From Frigoribacterium faeni (GTDB lineage Bacteria; Actinomycetota; Actinomycetes; Actinomycetales; Microbacteriaceae), in assembly GCF_011761235.1 (NCBI RefSeq), contig NZ_JAAOYW010000001.1, positions 1,321,789 to 1,371,455 of the forward strand: 49,667 bases of DNA, given 5' to 3'. The notes below the pieces were generated by a model, which was not told the origin of the DNA, searched no databases, and was given only the letters and a program-made list of their open reading frames with translations. Within the stretch, counting starts at the first letter, position 1. Each line of letters opens with the position of its first letter. Of the stretch, positions 27,519 to 35,266 are shown piece by piece. The translations under genes were made by a program, and so were the position numbers.

Positions 27519-27561
27519 GCAGGAGGCGCGGTGCGAGCAGGTCTCGCACCGCGCCTCCTGC
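27519..27561 (+). terminator. 19-bp perfect hairpin after the isomerase/oxidoreductase operon
   Basis: Arms 27519-27537 and 27543-27561 are exact reverse complements with a 5-nt loop; the stem contains GCAGGAGGCGCGG. The gap 27471-28006 has no gene: it holds this hairpin, a 7-bp tandem array and low-complexity sequence up to the end of the GH6 gene. Confidence 0.75.
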
Positions 27562-27629
27562 GCGTCTGCCCTCCGAGACGCCTGCTCCCTCTGCCGCGCC
27601 CGCCCCTGCCCGCGCCCGCGTCCGCGTCC

Positions 27630-27706
27630 GCTGCCCGCTGCCCGCTGCCCGCTGCCCGCTGCCCGCTGCCCGCTGCCCGCTGCCCGCTGCCCGCTGCCCG
27701 CTGCCC
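27630..27706. repeat. eleven tandem GCTGCCC units
   Basis: Perfect 7-bp array, 11 copies, in the intergenic region between two convergent units. Seven bases per unit means it could not keep frame in a gene; copy number probably varies between strains. Confidence 0.9.
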
Positions 27707-28006
27707 GCCATACCCCCTGCACATGCCGACCGCGCGCCCTGTAATACGCGCTTTTCCCGGTACGTTCGGGCCCTCACGCCGCGTGTTGTCGGGTTCTGCA
27801 GCTCGGACGTCCCCGGCGACGAGACCCGGGCCCGTCCCGACTCGTCCTGCCCCGTCCCGCCTCGTCCCGTCCCGGTGTCCCCCCGAATTTGAGAGCGATC
27901 CGGCGTCGGCGGCGCCCAGCGCCCGCCCGTCACGGCCGCGCGCGGACGGAATGCTCTCGTCCTGCGCGAGGGCTCGGCACGCCCACGCCCACGCCCACGC
28001 CCGCGC

Positions 28007-29305
28007 TCAGCGCCGGTTCGCCACCAGTGCGGTCGCGTACTCCGGGAACCACACCCCCGCGGCAGGCCCGCCGTTGCAGGTGCCGTCGCTCGCGCCGGGA
28101 GTCTTGACCCAGAGCAGGGCGTCGAGGCGCGTCGCGCCCGAGGTGGCGACGCGCGGGGTCTGGCCGAGACCCGCTCCGGGAGCGTTGCACCACGTGCCCT
28201 TCCAGCCGCGCCCGTTGCGCGACACGTCGATCACGTAGCGCGCCCCGCCCGTCGCGGCGGAGACCTGCTCGGCGTACGTCCGCTCCTGGTCGACGGGGTA
28301 GTAGTTCGCGACGTTCGTGAAGAACCCGCGGGCCTGGTCGACGCCGGCCGCGCGCAGCCGGGCGGCCATGTCGGCGGGCTTGACCCAGTTCGAGTTGCCT
28401 CCGTCGAGGTAGGCGGGGACCCCGGCCCGCGAGAACGCCCCGACGGCCGCCGCCAGGGTGGCGGTGCGCGTCGCCGTCATGGCCGGGCACGCGTCGAGGT
28501 GGCCCAGCGAGTCGGGCTCGACCAGCACGACGGCCCGGTGTCCGGCGAGGGCCGACGCGACCTTGCCGTTCCACGCGAGGTACGCGGCGTCGCTCGCCGC
28601 GCCTCCTGCGGAGTACCCGCCGCAGTCGCGACCGGGGATGTCGTACGTGACGAAGACGGGCGTGGTGCCCTTCTTCTCGGCGGCGGCGACCGTCCGTTTG
28701 ATCACCGTGACCAGCATCGCGTCGTCGTACCAGGAGCCGAGCCAGACCGCGATCGGCTGCGCCGCGATCGTGCGGGCCGCGGCGGCGTCGGCGGTGCGGC
28801 CCTGCGCGGCGAGCTGGGACGCGGCGGTGGCTGCGGCGCCCTGCTGCTCCACGTGCAGCCCGCCCGCGTAGACGGTCGCCGGCGGCGCGGTGCGGATGGT
28901 CGAGGAGGTGGTGGTGGCGGTCGTGCGCGGGGCCGCGGTCGGGCGTGCGGTCGCGGACGCGGTCGGGCGCGGGGTCGCGGTCGGGCGCGGGGTCGCGGTC
29001 GGGCGCGGGGTCGCGGTCGGGCGCGGGGTCGCGGTCGGGCGCGCGGTCGCGCTCGTGCGCGGGGCCGCGGTCGGGCGTGCGGCGGCCGACGCGCTCGGGC
29101 GGCTCGCCGCGGTGGCACGGCCGGCGGGCGCCGTCGGAGCGGCCGACGTCGTGCGGCCGGCAGGCGTCGAGGAGGCGGTGGTCGCGGTCGAGCGACCGCC
29201 CGCGGCCGAGGCGGTGGACGAGGAGGCGGCAGGCGCGACGACGAGACCGGCCGCGAGCGCGACGACGGCCCCGGCGACGACGCCCGTGCGGGCGAGGTCG
29301 AACAC
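28007..29305 (-). CDS. secreted GH6 family cellulase (endoglucanase/cellobiohydrolase)
   Basis: 432 residues from GTG 29305, with AAGGA seven bases upstream. An N-terminal hydrophobic signal (~residues 6-28) is followed by a ~100-residue Ser/Thr/Ala/Pro linker containing ATPRPT repeats, then a GH6 domain. GH6 signatures: YDIPGRDC with D222 and the proton-donor candidate D227, and VLVEPDSLG with E263/D265; later GARYVIDVSRNG, KGTWCNAPGAGLG and WVKTPGASDG are also typical. It hydrolyses beta-1,4-glucan with inversion outside the cell. The linker precedes the catalytic domain without a recognisable carbohydrate-binding module, which is unusual because such linkers normally connect two folded domains. 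Upstream lie two H5 hairpins. Confidence 0.92.
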   Translation of the reverse strand: MFDLARTGVVAGAVVALAAGLVVAPAASSSTASAAGGRSTATTASSTPAGRTTSAAPTAPAGRATAASRPSASAAARPTAAPRTSATARPTATPRPTATPRPTATPRPTATPRPTASATARPTAAPRTTATTTSSTIRTAPPATVYAGGLHVEQQGAAATAASQLAAQGRTADAAAARTIAAQPIAVWLGSWYDDAMLVTVIKRTVAAAEKKGTTPVFVTYDIPGRDCGGYSAGGAASDAAYLAWNGKVASALAGHRAVVLVEPDSLGHLDACPAMTATRTATLAAAVGAFSRAGVPAYLDGGNSNWVKPADMAARLRAAGVDQARGFFTNVANYYPVDQERTYAEQVSAATGGARYVIDVSRNGRGWKGTWCNAPGAGLGQTPRVATSGATRLDALLWVKTPGASDGTCNGGPAAGVWFPEYATALVANRR

Positions 29306-29603
29306 GGGCAGGTCCTTCGGGGTGGAGGGCGGAGAGGTGCAGGCGGCGAGGGAGCGGCTCCGGCGCCGTGGCGGCGTCAGGCTGCGACGGCCGGTCGGTC
29401 GGCGGGGCCGGACCGGCCTCCCCTGCGACGGGACCCAGTGCACCACGACGTCGACGTCGCTCCCACCCCCCGTCCGGAGGCGGTCGCCGCCCGTCTTCGG
29501 GGGCCGGGGTACGGCGCCGGTCCCCGGCGCTGCGGACCGCCCGCCCGGGGTCGCCCGCCCCCGCCGCGCCCGCGCCCCGCAACGCGCCGACCAACTCGCA
29601 CGC

Positions 29604-29670
29604 CGAACACCCCGAAGTGGACGAAACACCCCGTCGTTTCGGGGTGTTTCGTCCACTCCGGGGTGTTTCG
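29604..29670. repeat. hairpin family H5, copy 1
   Basis: Inverted repeat of ~29 bp with the loop GTCGTTTC; left arm starts CGAACACCCCGAAGTGGACG. The 649-bp gap 29306-29954 carries no gene, but this element, a second copy, and a GCGGC microsatellite (29879-29935). Confidence 0.8.
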
Positions 29671-29799
29671 GTGGAGCAGACCGGCGCAGGCAGCGCGGGT
29701 CACCGGCCAGCCGCGCGGCCGCAGCGACGCTGGCGACGCTGCCAGAGTCGCCCTCACCCGCAGCCACACCCGCGCGACGCATCGGCGCACTTGCACGCC

Positions 29800-29866
29800 C
29801 GAACACCCCGAGGTGGACGAAACACCCCGTCGTTTCGGGGTGTTTCGTCCACTCCGGGGTGTTCCG
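29800..29866. repeat. hairpin family H5, copy 2
   Basis: Same arms and loop as copy 1 with two or three substitutions, 196 bp downstream. It lies between the MBL gene end (29955, minus strand) and the GH6 start. A third copy is at 49544-49604. Confidence 0.8.
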
Positions 29867-29954
29867 GCAGGCGGCAGCGCAGCGCGGCGGCGCGGCGCGG
29901 CGGCGCGGCGCGGCGGCGCGGCGCGGCGCGGCGCGCTAGCGGAGCGCGCGACGC

Positions 29955-30671
29955 CTACTGCGCGGCAGCCGCCCGCACGGCGTCGACCGCCGCCGCCACG
30001 CCGCCGCCCCAGGGCGCCCCGTGCCCGGGCAGCACCCACGTCGCGCCCGTGCCGACCAGCGCCTGCAGCGAGTCGAGCGCCCGCCCGGGCTCGTCGGTGA
30101 ACGGCGCCGGCTGGGGGCCCTCGACTCCGGTGAGCACGTGGCGCGTCGTGAGCGCGTCGCCGACGAAGACGGCGTCGACGAGGGGCACGTGCACGGCCAC
30201 GCTGCCCTCCGAGTGCCCGGGGACGCAGATGATCCGCGGCGAGCCGGGCAGGTCGAGCACGTCGCCGTCGTGCACCTCGACGACCTCGGTGAGCCACGTC
30301 GTCCGTGCGCCGCCCTTGCGCACGAAGTACGAGAGGAACCCGAGCATCGCGCCGATCCTCATCTGCTGCTTCAGCCCGGCGGGCTTGCCGCCTCCCTTCG
30401 CGCGGGAGGCGTCGGCCGCGTGGACGTGCACGGGCACCCCGTGCTCCCTCCGCAGCCACTCGGCGAAGCCGACGTGGTCGGAGTCGCCGTGCGTGAGAAC
30501 GACGCCCTTCACGTCGGCGGGCCCGAGGCCGAGCGAGGCGAGCTCGGCGAGCAGCTCACGGCGGTGGGCCGGGAGGCCGGCGTCGACGACGGTGACGCCC
30601 TCGGGCGCGACGACGAGGTAGGCGGCGACGACGGCGTTGCCGATGCGGTGGAGGTTCTCGCTGAGCTTCAT
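29955..30671 (-). CDS. MBL-fold metallo-hydrolase
   Basis: 238 residues. Metallo-beta-lactamase fold with THGDSDHVG at residues 60-68: the usual H-x-H-x-D-H reads H61-x-D63-x-D65-H66, so the second ligand is Asp, a variant seen in some hydrolases of this fold. Further ligands are in VPGHSEGSV, FVGDAL and LPGHGAPW. The SEGSVAVHVP pattern suits glyoxalase II-like or lactonase-like enzymes; substrate unknown. No signal peptide. It is divergent from a TetR gene, and the ATG at 30671 lies inside the shared palindrome, so it is most likely a TetR-controlled detoxification enzyme. Confidence 0.9.
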   Translation of the reverse strand: MKLSENLHRIGNAVVAAYLVVAPEGVTVVDAGLPAHRRELLAELASLGLGPADVKGVVLTHGDSDHVGFAEWLRREHGVPVHVHAADASRAKGGGKPAGLKQQMRIGAMLGFLSYFVRKGGARTTWLTEVVEVHDGDVLDLPGSPRIICVPGHSEGSVAVHVPLVDAVFVGDALTTRHVLTGVEGPQPAPFTDEPGRALDSLQALVGTGATWVLPGHGAPWGGGVAAAVDAVRAAAAQ

Positions 30672-30708
30672 GATGGCTACGATACATAGCCATCATGGCT
30701 ACGGTCAA
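30670..30708. promoter_or_regulatory. shared operator and overlapping divergent promoters
   Basis: Inverted repeat ATGATGGCTA-N7-TAGCCATCAT (30670-30696), overlapped by a second palindrome TAGCCAT-C-ATGGCTA (30687-30701). Minus strand promoter: TTGACC (30708-30703), 18-nt spacer, TATCGT (30684-30679). Plus strand candidate: TTCTCG (30655-30660), 17 nt, TACGAT (30678-30683). Both -10 regions fall in the operator, so the TetR protein probably represses both genes. MBL transcript is likely leaderless. Confidence 0.7.
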
Positions 30709-30724
30709 TAGGTATGGTGGACGG

Positions 30725-31288
30725 ATGCCGACTCCTGAGCGCACCTCCCTCGAGGCCATCGTGACCGCAGCCCGCGACCTGCTCGAGACGGAAGGGCTGC
30801 CGGGCCTGACCATGCAGGCGGTGGCCGAGCGCGTGGGAGTCCGTGCCCCCTCCTTGTACAAGCGGGTGCAGGGGCGCGACCAGCTCGTGCAGCTCGTCGC
30901 GGAGGCGACGCTCGTCGAGGTGGCCGAGCGGCTCGAGGCGAGCACCGACCTCGTCGACCTGGTCGACCGGTTCCGGGCGTTCGGGCACGAGCGGCCGGCG
31001 GCGTTCCAGCTGGTCATGACGCCGGGCCCGGGTGTGCCGACCGCGCGGCCCGAGTTCGGGGCGGCGACGAGCGGGCCGATCCTGCGGCACGCGGGGGCCC
31101 TCGCGGGCGAGTCCGAGGCGCTGGAGGCGGCACGCACGGTGACCGCATGGGCTGCGGGATTCGTCAGCATGGAGCTCACGGGCGGGTTCGGCCTCGGCGG
31201 CGACGTCGACGCCGCGTGGCGCTTCGGCGCGGAGCGGATCGTGGCGGCGGTGGGCTCGGGGGCCCAGGGTCGCGACCCCGTGTCGTGA
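30725..31288 (+). CDS. TetR family transcriptional regulator
   Basis: 187 residues from ATG 30725 (GGTGG just upstream); an in-frame ATG at 30695 sits in the operator and is the alternative start. The N-terminal helix-turn-helix is standard: AARDLLETEGLPGLTMQAVAERVGVRAPSLYKRVQGRDQL. The rest forms the ligand-binding domain, with the HERPAAFQLVMTPG and AAGFVSMELTGGFGLGG parts similar to TetR_C_33/WHG-type C-domains. A dimer is expected to bind the 30670-30701 palindromes and release upon binding a small molecule, thereby controlling the MBL hydrolase and itself. Confidence 0.92.
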   Translation: MPTPERTSLEAIVTAARDLLETEGLPGLTMQAVAERVGVRAPSLYKRVQGRDQLVQLVAEATLVEVAERLEASTDLVDLVDRFRAFGHERPAAFQLVMTPGPGVPTARPEFGAATSGPILRHAGALAGESEALEAARTVTAWAAGFVSMELTGGFGLGGDVDAAWRFGAERIVAAVGSGAQGRDPVS

Positions 31289-31304
31289 CGCGACTGGTCG
31301 CCGA

Positions 31305-31434
31305 CCGGGGTCGTCACCGCTCCGGGCCGTGACCGCTCGGGGTCGTGACCGCACGGGTCGTGACCGCTCGGGGTCGTGACCGCTCGGGGTCGTGACCGCT
31401 CGGTCGTGACCTCTCGGGGTTGTGACCGCTCGGG
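31305..31434. repeat. eight-unit tandem array, consensus CGGGGTCGTGACCGCT
   Basis: Eight imperfect 14-17-bp units directly after the TetR gene; each contains GGTC-GT-GACC, a short inverted repeat. Unit length variation comes from the G run. Confidence 0.85.
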
Positions 31435-31486
31435 CACGCAGCCAAGATGAGCGCGGGCGGGGGCACCACGACGAGAGGACGACACC

Positions 31487-31939
31487 ATGGCATCCACGGA
31501 CGAGGGCTTCAGCAAGGAGGAGCGCGCCGCGATGAAGCAGCGCGCGGCCGAGCTGCGGGCCGAGGCGAAGCGGCAGAAGTCTGCCGACAAGGCCGCCGCC
31601 GACCTGCAGTCGGTGCTCGACGCGTTCGCCGCCATGCCCGAGGAGGAGCGGGTCGTCGCCGAGGGACTGCACGCGCTGGTCCTGGAGCACGCCCCGATGC
31701 TCGCCCCCAAGACCTGGTACGGGTTCCCGTCGTACGCGGACGAGGCAGGCAAGGTCGTGGTGTTCTTCCAGCCGGGCTCGAAGTTCGGCGGGCGCTACTC
31801 GACCCTGGGGTTCCAGGACGCGGCGCAGCTCGACGACGGCGACATGTGGCCCACGTCGTACGCCCTGGCGAGCGTCGACGAGACGACGAGCCCGGCGATC
31901 GCGGCACTGCTGCGGAAGGCGACGGGGCAGGCGGAGTAG
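31487..31939 (+). CDS. DUF1801/YdhG-like protein
   Basis: 150 residues from ATG 31487. The N-terminal ~45 residues are a highly charged helix (EERAAMKQRAAELRAEAKRQKSADK), probably coiled coil. The remainder resembles the DUF1801 (YdhG-like, sometimes called iron chaperone/frataxin-like) fold: LHALVLEHAPMLAPKTWYGFPSYADEAGKVVVFFQPG and the YSTLGFQDAAQLDDGDMWPTSYAL segment. The biochemical role of this family is unsettled. Cytosolic, single gene. A start further upstream is out of frame with the family. Confidence 0.82.
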   Translation: MASTDEGFSKEERAAMKQRAAELRAEAKRQKSADKAAADLQSVLDAFAAMPEEERVVAEGLHALVLEHAPMLAPKTWYGFPSYADEAGKVVVFFQPGSKFGGRYSTLGFQDAAQLDDGDMWPTSYALASVDETTSPAIAALLRKATGQAE

Positions 31940-32290
31940 CCCAGGCCGCGGGGGCCGCGCCTCGCGGGCGTCGACGCCCCGCCGCCCCCGAACGGGGGGC
32001 CAACCGGGCGGGCTGTCAGACCGAACAACTGATGGGGGTGGGGACCCCCGCGAGCGGCAACCGCGGGTTCGGGCCCGCGTCGCTCCCCGCCGGTGCGTCA
32101 CGGAGCAGAGCCCGTGGCGGGCCGGCGGTCTCCCCTGCGCTCCGGGCGGGTGAGCCCGGGGAGTCCGGCGGATGAGCCCGGGGAGTCCGGGCGCAGGCGC
32201 AGGTGCAGGTGCGGCAGCGGGTGCAGGTGCAGGTGCGGCAGCAGGTGCAGGCGCGGCGGCGGGCCCGTGGCCGCGTGCGATGCTGAGGGC
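31940..32290. other. 351-bp intergenic stretch with tandem repeats
   Basis: No gene seen. Contains a duplicated GAGCCCGGGGAGTCCGG unit (about 32152-32188) and a GGTGCAGGTGCGGCAG-type array (about 32190-32270) that runs almost to the arfB start, so that array must act in, or lie in, its leader. Confidence 0.6.
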
Positions 32291-32713
32291 ATGGACCTCG
32301 TCGTGTCGCGTGCGCTCACCGTGCCCGCGGCTGAGCTCGTCTGGCGCTTCTCGCGCTCGTCGGGTCCCGGAGGTCAGCACGTGAACACGTCGGACAGCCG
32401 GGTGCAGCTCTCGTGGGACGTCACCACCTCGCTCGCCCTGACCGACGCCCAGCGGGCCCGGCTGCTCGAGCGCCTCGGCGGCCGGCTCGTCGACGGGGTG
32501 CTGACGGTCTCGTCGTCCGAGCAGCGGTCGCAGCTGCGAAACCGCGAGACGGCGCTCGCCAAGCTCGCCGACGTCGTCGCCACGGCGCTCGCCCCCGATG
32601 CGGCACCGCGCCGGCCGACCCGGCGCACGCGCGGCTCGGACCGCCGCCGCCTCTCCGCCAAGAACGAGCGCTCGGCCACGAAGCAGCAACGCCGCCGGCC
32701 GACCGACGACTAG
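32291..32713 (+). CDS. arfB: alternative ribosome-rescue factor ArfB (peptidyl-tRNA hydrolase)
   Basis: 140 residues from ATG 32291. The catalytic GGQ is at residues 27-29 in SSGPGGQHVNTSDSRVQL, the hallmark of class I release-factor-like proteins without a codon-recognition domain. The C-terminal tail is strongly basic (RRPTRRTRGSDRRRLSAKN... KQQRRRPTDD), which in ArfB/YaeJ enters the mRNA channel of stalled ribosomes. It hydrolyses peptidyl-tRNA on non-stop complexes. ORF upstream of the ATG is a repeat array and not coding. Convergent with tRNA-Ser(UGA), 25 bp away. Confidence 0.94.
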   Translation: MDLVVSRALTVPAAELVWRFSRSSGPGGQHVNTSDSRVQLSWDVTTSLALTDAQRARLLERLGGRLVDGVLTVSSSEQRSQLRNRETALAKLADVVATALAPDAAPRRPTRRTRGSDRRRLSAKNERSATKQQRRRPTDD

Positions 32714-32737
32714 CTCGCGAGCCTCAGCTCGCCGTGG

Positions 32738-32822
32738 CGGAGGGCGTGGGATTCGAACCCACGAGACATCTCTGCCCACTTGTTTTCAAGACAAGCTCCA
32801 TCGGCCGCTCGGACAGCCCTCC
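32738..32822 (-). tRNA. tRNA-Ser (anticodon UGA)
   Basis: 85 nt on the minus strand. Acceptor stem GGAGGGC/GCCCTCC with discriminator G; anticodon stem-loop CTTGT-CTTGAAA-ACAAG with anticodon TGA; long variable arm; T-loop GTTCGAATCC. CCA is not encoded. Decodes UCA/UCN. It is 153 bp past the end of the HAD/serS unit. Confidence 0.95.
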
Positions 32823-32975
32823 CGGTGCACCTGCCGGAGCCGGTGCGACCGCGCCGAGTCTAGCCGAGGCGCTCCGCCCGCCGACGAAGCGACGAGACGA
32901 CGCAGAAGGCTCTCGGGCGGCCCCGGAAGAGCCGTTCTCGTCGGCTCACGCCCCCGGAGGGAGCACAGAGCCGGG

Positions 32976-33878
32976 TCAGAGCCTCGCCAGCGCCTCCGCC
33001 AGCCCGTCGTCGAGGTCGGTGCCGGTGCGCTCGTTGGCGACCTCGTGCACGTCGTCGGGCGCCTGGCCCATCGAGACCCCGCGGCCCTCGACGGCGGCCC
33101 ACTGCAGCATGGCCGTGTCGTTGCGCCCGTCTCCCACGGCGAGCACGCGGTCGCGCGGGATGTCGAGGTGCTCGCGCACGCGCTCGAGCGCCGTCGCCTT
33201 CGTGACGCCGTCGGGCGCGATGTCGAGCCACGCCGTCCAGCCGACGTTGTAGTTCACCTTCTGCAGGCCCATCCGCTCGACGACCTCGAGGAAGTCGTCG
33301 GTGTCGTGCGACGGCGACACGACGACGACGCGGGTCGCCGCGACCTCGAAGAGCTGCTCGAACTCGACCTTCTCGGCTCCGCCGGTGTGCTCGACCTGCG
33401 GGAACGAGCCGCAGTAGCGCATGACGCCGTCGCGGTCTTCGACCGCGTACGCCGCCTCGTGGAGCCCCTCACGGATCGTGGTCAGCACGTCGGTCGGGTC
33501 GAACTCCTCGACGTGGGCCTGCGAGTAGCCCGTCGGCGCCGACTCGTCACGCCCGAGCGTGATCGCGCCGTTCGCGCAGACGACGTACTCGGAGACGAGC
33601 CCCAGGCGGTCCATCACGGGCAGGGTCATCGACACCGACCGCCCGGTGGCGATCATGACGGCGTGCCCCTGGGAGGCGAGCCTGCCGATCTGCTCGGCCA
33701 CCGCCTCCGAGATGGTGCCGCCCTCTTGCATGATCGTGCCGTCGACGTCGAGCGCGACGAGCCAGCGCTCGTCGGCCGACACGGCCGACCCCGCCGAGAC
33801 GGTCGACGCAGCCGACCCCGCCTCAGGGCCCACGCCCGGGCTCACGAACTCCCCCGTCACCACGTCGCCCCCGCTCAC
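32976..33878 (-). CDS. Cof-type HAD hydrolase, coupled to serS
   Basis: 300 residues if started at GTG 33878, which overlaps the serS stop by four bases (GTGA). Motif I is [10 protein letters not shown] (~residue 38), motif [10 protein letters not shown], motif III Lys in [16 protein letters not shown] and motif [14 protein letters not shown], i.e. a Cof/IIB-cap HAD phosphatase acting on sugar phosphates or nucleotides such as flavin precursors. The ~30 residues before motif I are Ser/Ala-rich, so a start at a later GTG (e.g. the VTGEF position) is possible. Cytosolic; function in an operon with seryl-tRNA synthetase is unexplained but common in actinobacteria. Confidence 0.9.
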   Translation of the reverse strand: MSGGDVVTGEFVSPGVGPEAGSAASTVSAGSAVSADERWLVALDVDGTIMQEGGTISEAVAEQIGRLASQGHAVMIATGRSVSMTLPVMDRLGLVSEYVVCANGAITLGRDESAPTGYSQAHVEEFDPTDVLTTIREGLHEAAYAVEDRDGVMRYCGSFPQVEHTGGAEKVEFEQLFEVAATRVVVVSPSHDTDDFLEVVERMGLQKVNYNVGWTAWLDIAPDGVTKATALERVREHLDIPRDRVLAVGDGRNDTAMLQWAAVEGRGVSMGQAPDDVHEVANERTGTDLDDGLAEALARL

Positions 33879-35140
33879 GCGACGGGCTCGATGACCTCGA
33901 GGCCGCCCAGCCACGGACGCAGCGCCTCGGGCACCACGACCGAGCCGTCGGCCTGCTGGTGCGTCTCGAGGATCGCCACCAGCCACCGCGTCGTCGCGAG
34001 CGTGCCGTTCAGCGTGGCGACGGGCGCCGTCTTGCCCGACTCGGTGCGGTAGCGGGTGTCGAGGCGGCGGGCCTGGAAGGTGGTGCAGTTCGAGGTGCTG
34101 CTGAGCTCGCGGTAGGTGCCCTGCGTCGGCACCCACGCCTCGATGTCGAACTTGCGCGCGGCGCTCGAGCCGAGGTCGCCGGCCGCGACGTCGATCACGC
34201 GGTAGTTGAGGCCGAGCGCCTGCATCATCGACTCTTGCAGGGCGACGAGCGCGTCGTGCTCGCGCTCGGCCTGGTCGGGGTGCACGTAGCTGAACATCTC
34301 GAGCTTGTTGAACTGGTGGACCCGCAGGATGCCCCGGTTGTCCTTGCCTGCGGCGCCCGCCTCGCGGCGGTAGCAGGTCGACCAGCCGGCATAGCGGATC
34401 GGGCCGTCGGCGACGTCGAGGATCTCGTCGGAGTGGTACCCGGCGAGCGCGACCTCGCTCGTGCCCGTGAGGTACAGGTCGTCGGCCGGCAGGTGGTAGA
34501 CCTCGTCGGAGTGCGAGCCGAGGAACCCGGTGCCCGCCATGATCTCGGGCCGCACCAGCGTCGGCGTGATCAGCGGCGTGAAGTCGTTCTCGACTGCCTT
34601 GTCGAGCGCCATGTTCATCAACGCCAGCTCGAGCCGCGCACCGATGCCGCGGAGGAAGTAGAAGCGCGAGCCCGACACCTTCGTGCCCCGCTTGATGTCG
34701 ATCGCGCCGAGCTTCTCGCCGAGGTCGGCGTGGTCGAGGGGCTCGAAGTCGAAGGAGGGGCGGGTGCCGACCTCGCGGAGCGTCGCGAAGTTCTCCTCAC
34801 CGCCGGCGGGCACGCCGTCGACGACGACGTTGCCCAGCGACCGGACGGCCCTGTCGAAGACCGCGTCGGCCTCGGAGGACGCGGCCTGCGCCTCCTTCAC
34901 CTTCGCGGCCAGCTGCTGGGCCTGCGCGACCAGAGCCGCCTTCTCGGCCTTCGGGGCCTTCGCGACCGTCTTGCCGAAGGCGTTCTGCTCGGCCCGCAGC
35001 TCTTCGAAGGCGGCGATCGCGGCACGGCGGGCGGAGTCGGCCGCGACCGCGTCGTCGACCAGGGACTCGGACTCACCCCGGGCACGCTGGCTCGTCTTGA
35101 TCACGTCGGGGGCATCGCGCAGCAGCTGGGGATCGATCAC
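33875..35140 (-). CDS. serS: seryl-tRNA synthetase
   Basis: 421 residues, class II synthetase charging tRNA-Ser. The N-terminal coiled-coil arm (residues ~30-110, [30 protein letters not shown]) recognises the long variable arm of the tRNA. The catalytic core follows: [25 protein letters not shown], motif 2 [18 protein letters not shown] and motif 3 near the C-terminus ([18 protein letters not shown]). The GTG start at 35140 has a -10-like TAAGAT six bases upstream, so the mRNA is probably leaderless. Two serine tRNA genes lie in the same window, one just beyond its operon. Confidence 0.97.
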   Translation of the reverse strand: MIDPQLLRDAPDVIKTSQRARGESESLVDDAVAADSARRAAIAAFEELRAEQNAFGKTVAKAPKAEKAALVAQAQQLAAKVKEAQAASSEADAVFDRAVRSLGNVVVDGVPAGGEENFATLREVGTRPSFDFEPLDHADLGEKLGAIDIKRGTKVSGSRFYFLRGIGARLELALMNMALDKAVENDFTPLITPTLVRPEIMAGTGFLGSHSDEVYHLPADDLYLTGTSEVALAGYHSDEILDVADGPIRYAGWSTCYRREAGAAGKDNRGILRVHQFNKLEMFSYVHPDQAEREHDALVALQESMMQALGLNYRVIDVAAGDLGSSAARKFDIEAWVPTQGTYRELSSTSNCTTFQARRLDTRYRTESGKTAPVATLNGTLATTRWLVAILETHQQADGSVVVPEALRPWLGGLEVIEPVA

Positions 35141-35146
35141 GGGTCC

Positions 35147-35152
35147 ATCTTA
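35147..35152 (-). promoter_or_regulatory. -10 element of a probable leaderless serS promoter
   Basis: Minus strand TAAGAT, six bases before the GTG start; a weak -35 (TGCTGA) is 17 nt upstream. Transcription would begin at or within one base of the start codon. Confidence 0.45.
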
Positions 35153-35266
35153 TGGACGGCCCCCGACGCTCAGCACTCTCCCCAGGCGCGGGCGCGCACG
35201 GCGCGTCCGTCCACAGGCCCACGGGGAGGCGCGCCCCGCGTCGTCCCCGCCGGTTACGGTGGGCGG

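Noticed and set aside
27630-27706. CRISPR array
   Set aside because: Units are 7 bp, contiguous and without spacers; no cas genes in the window. The same holds for the other tandem arrays.
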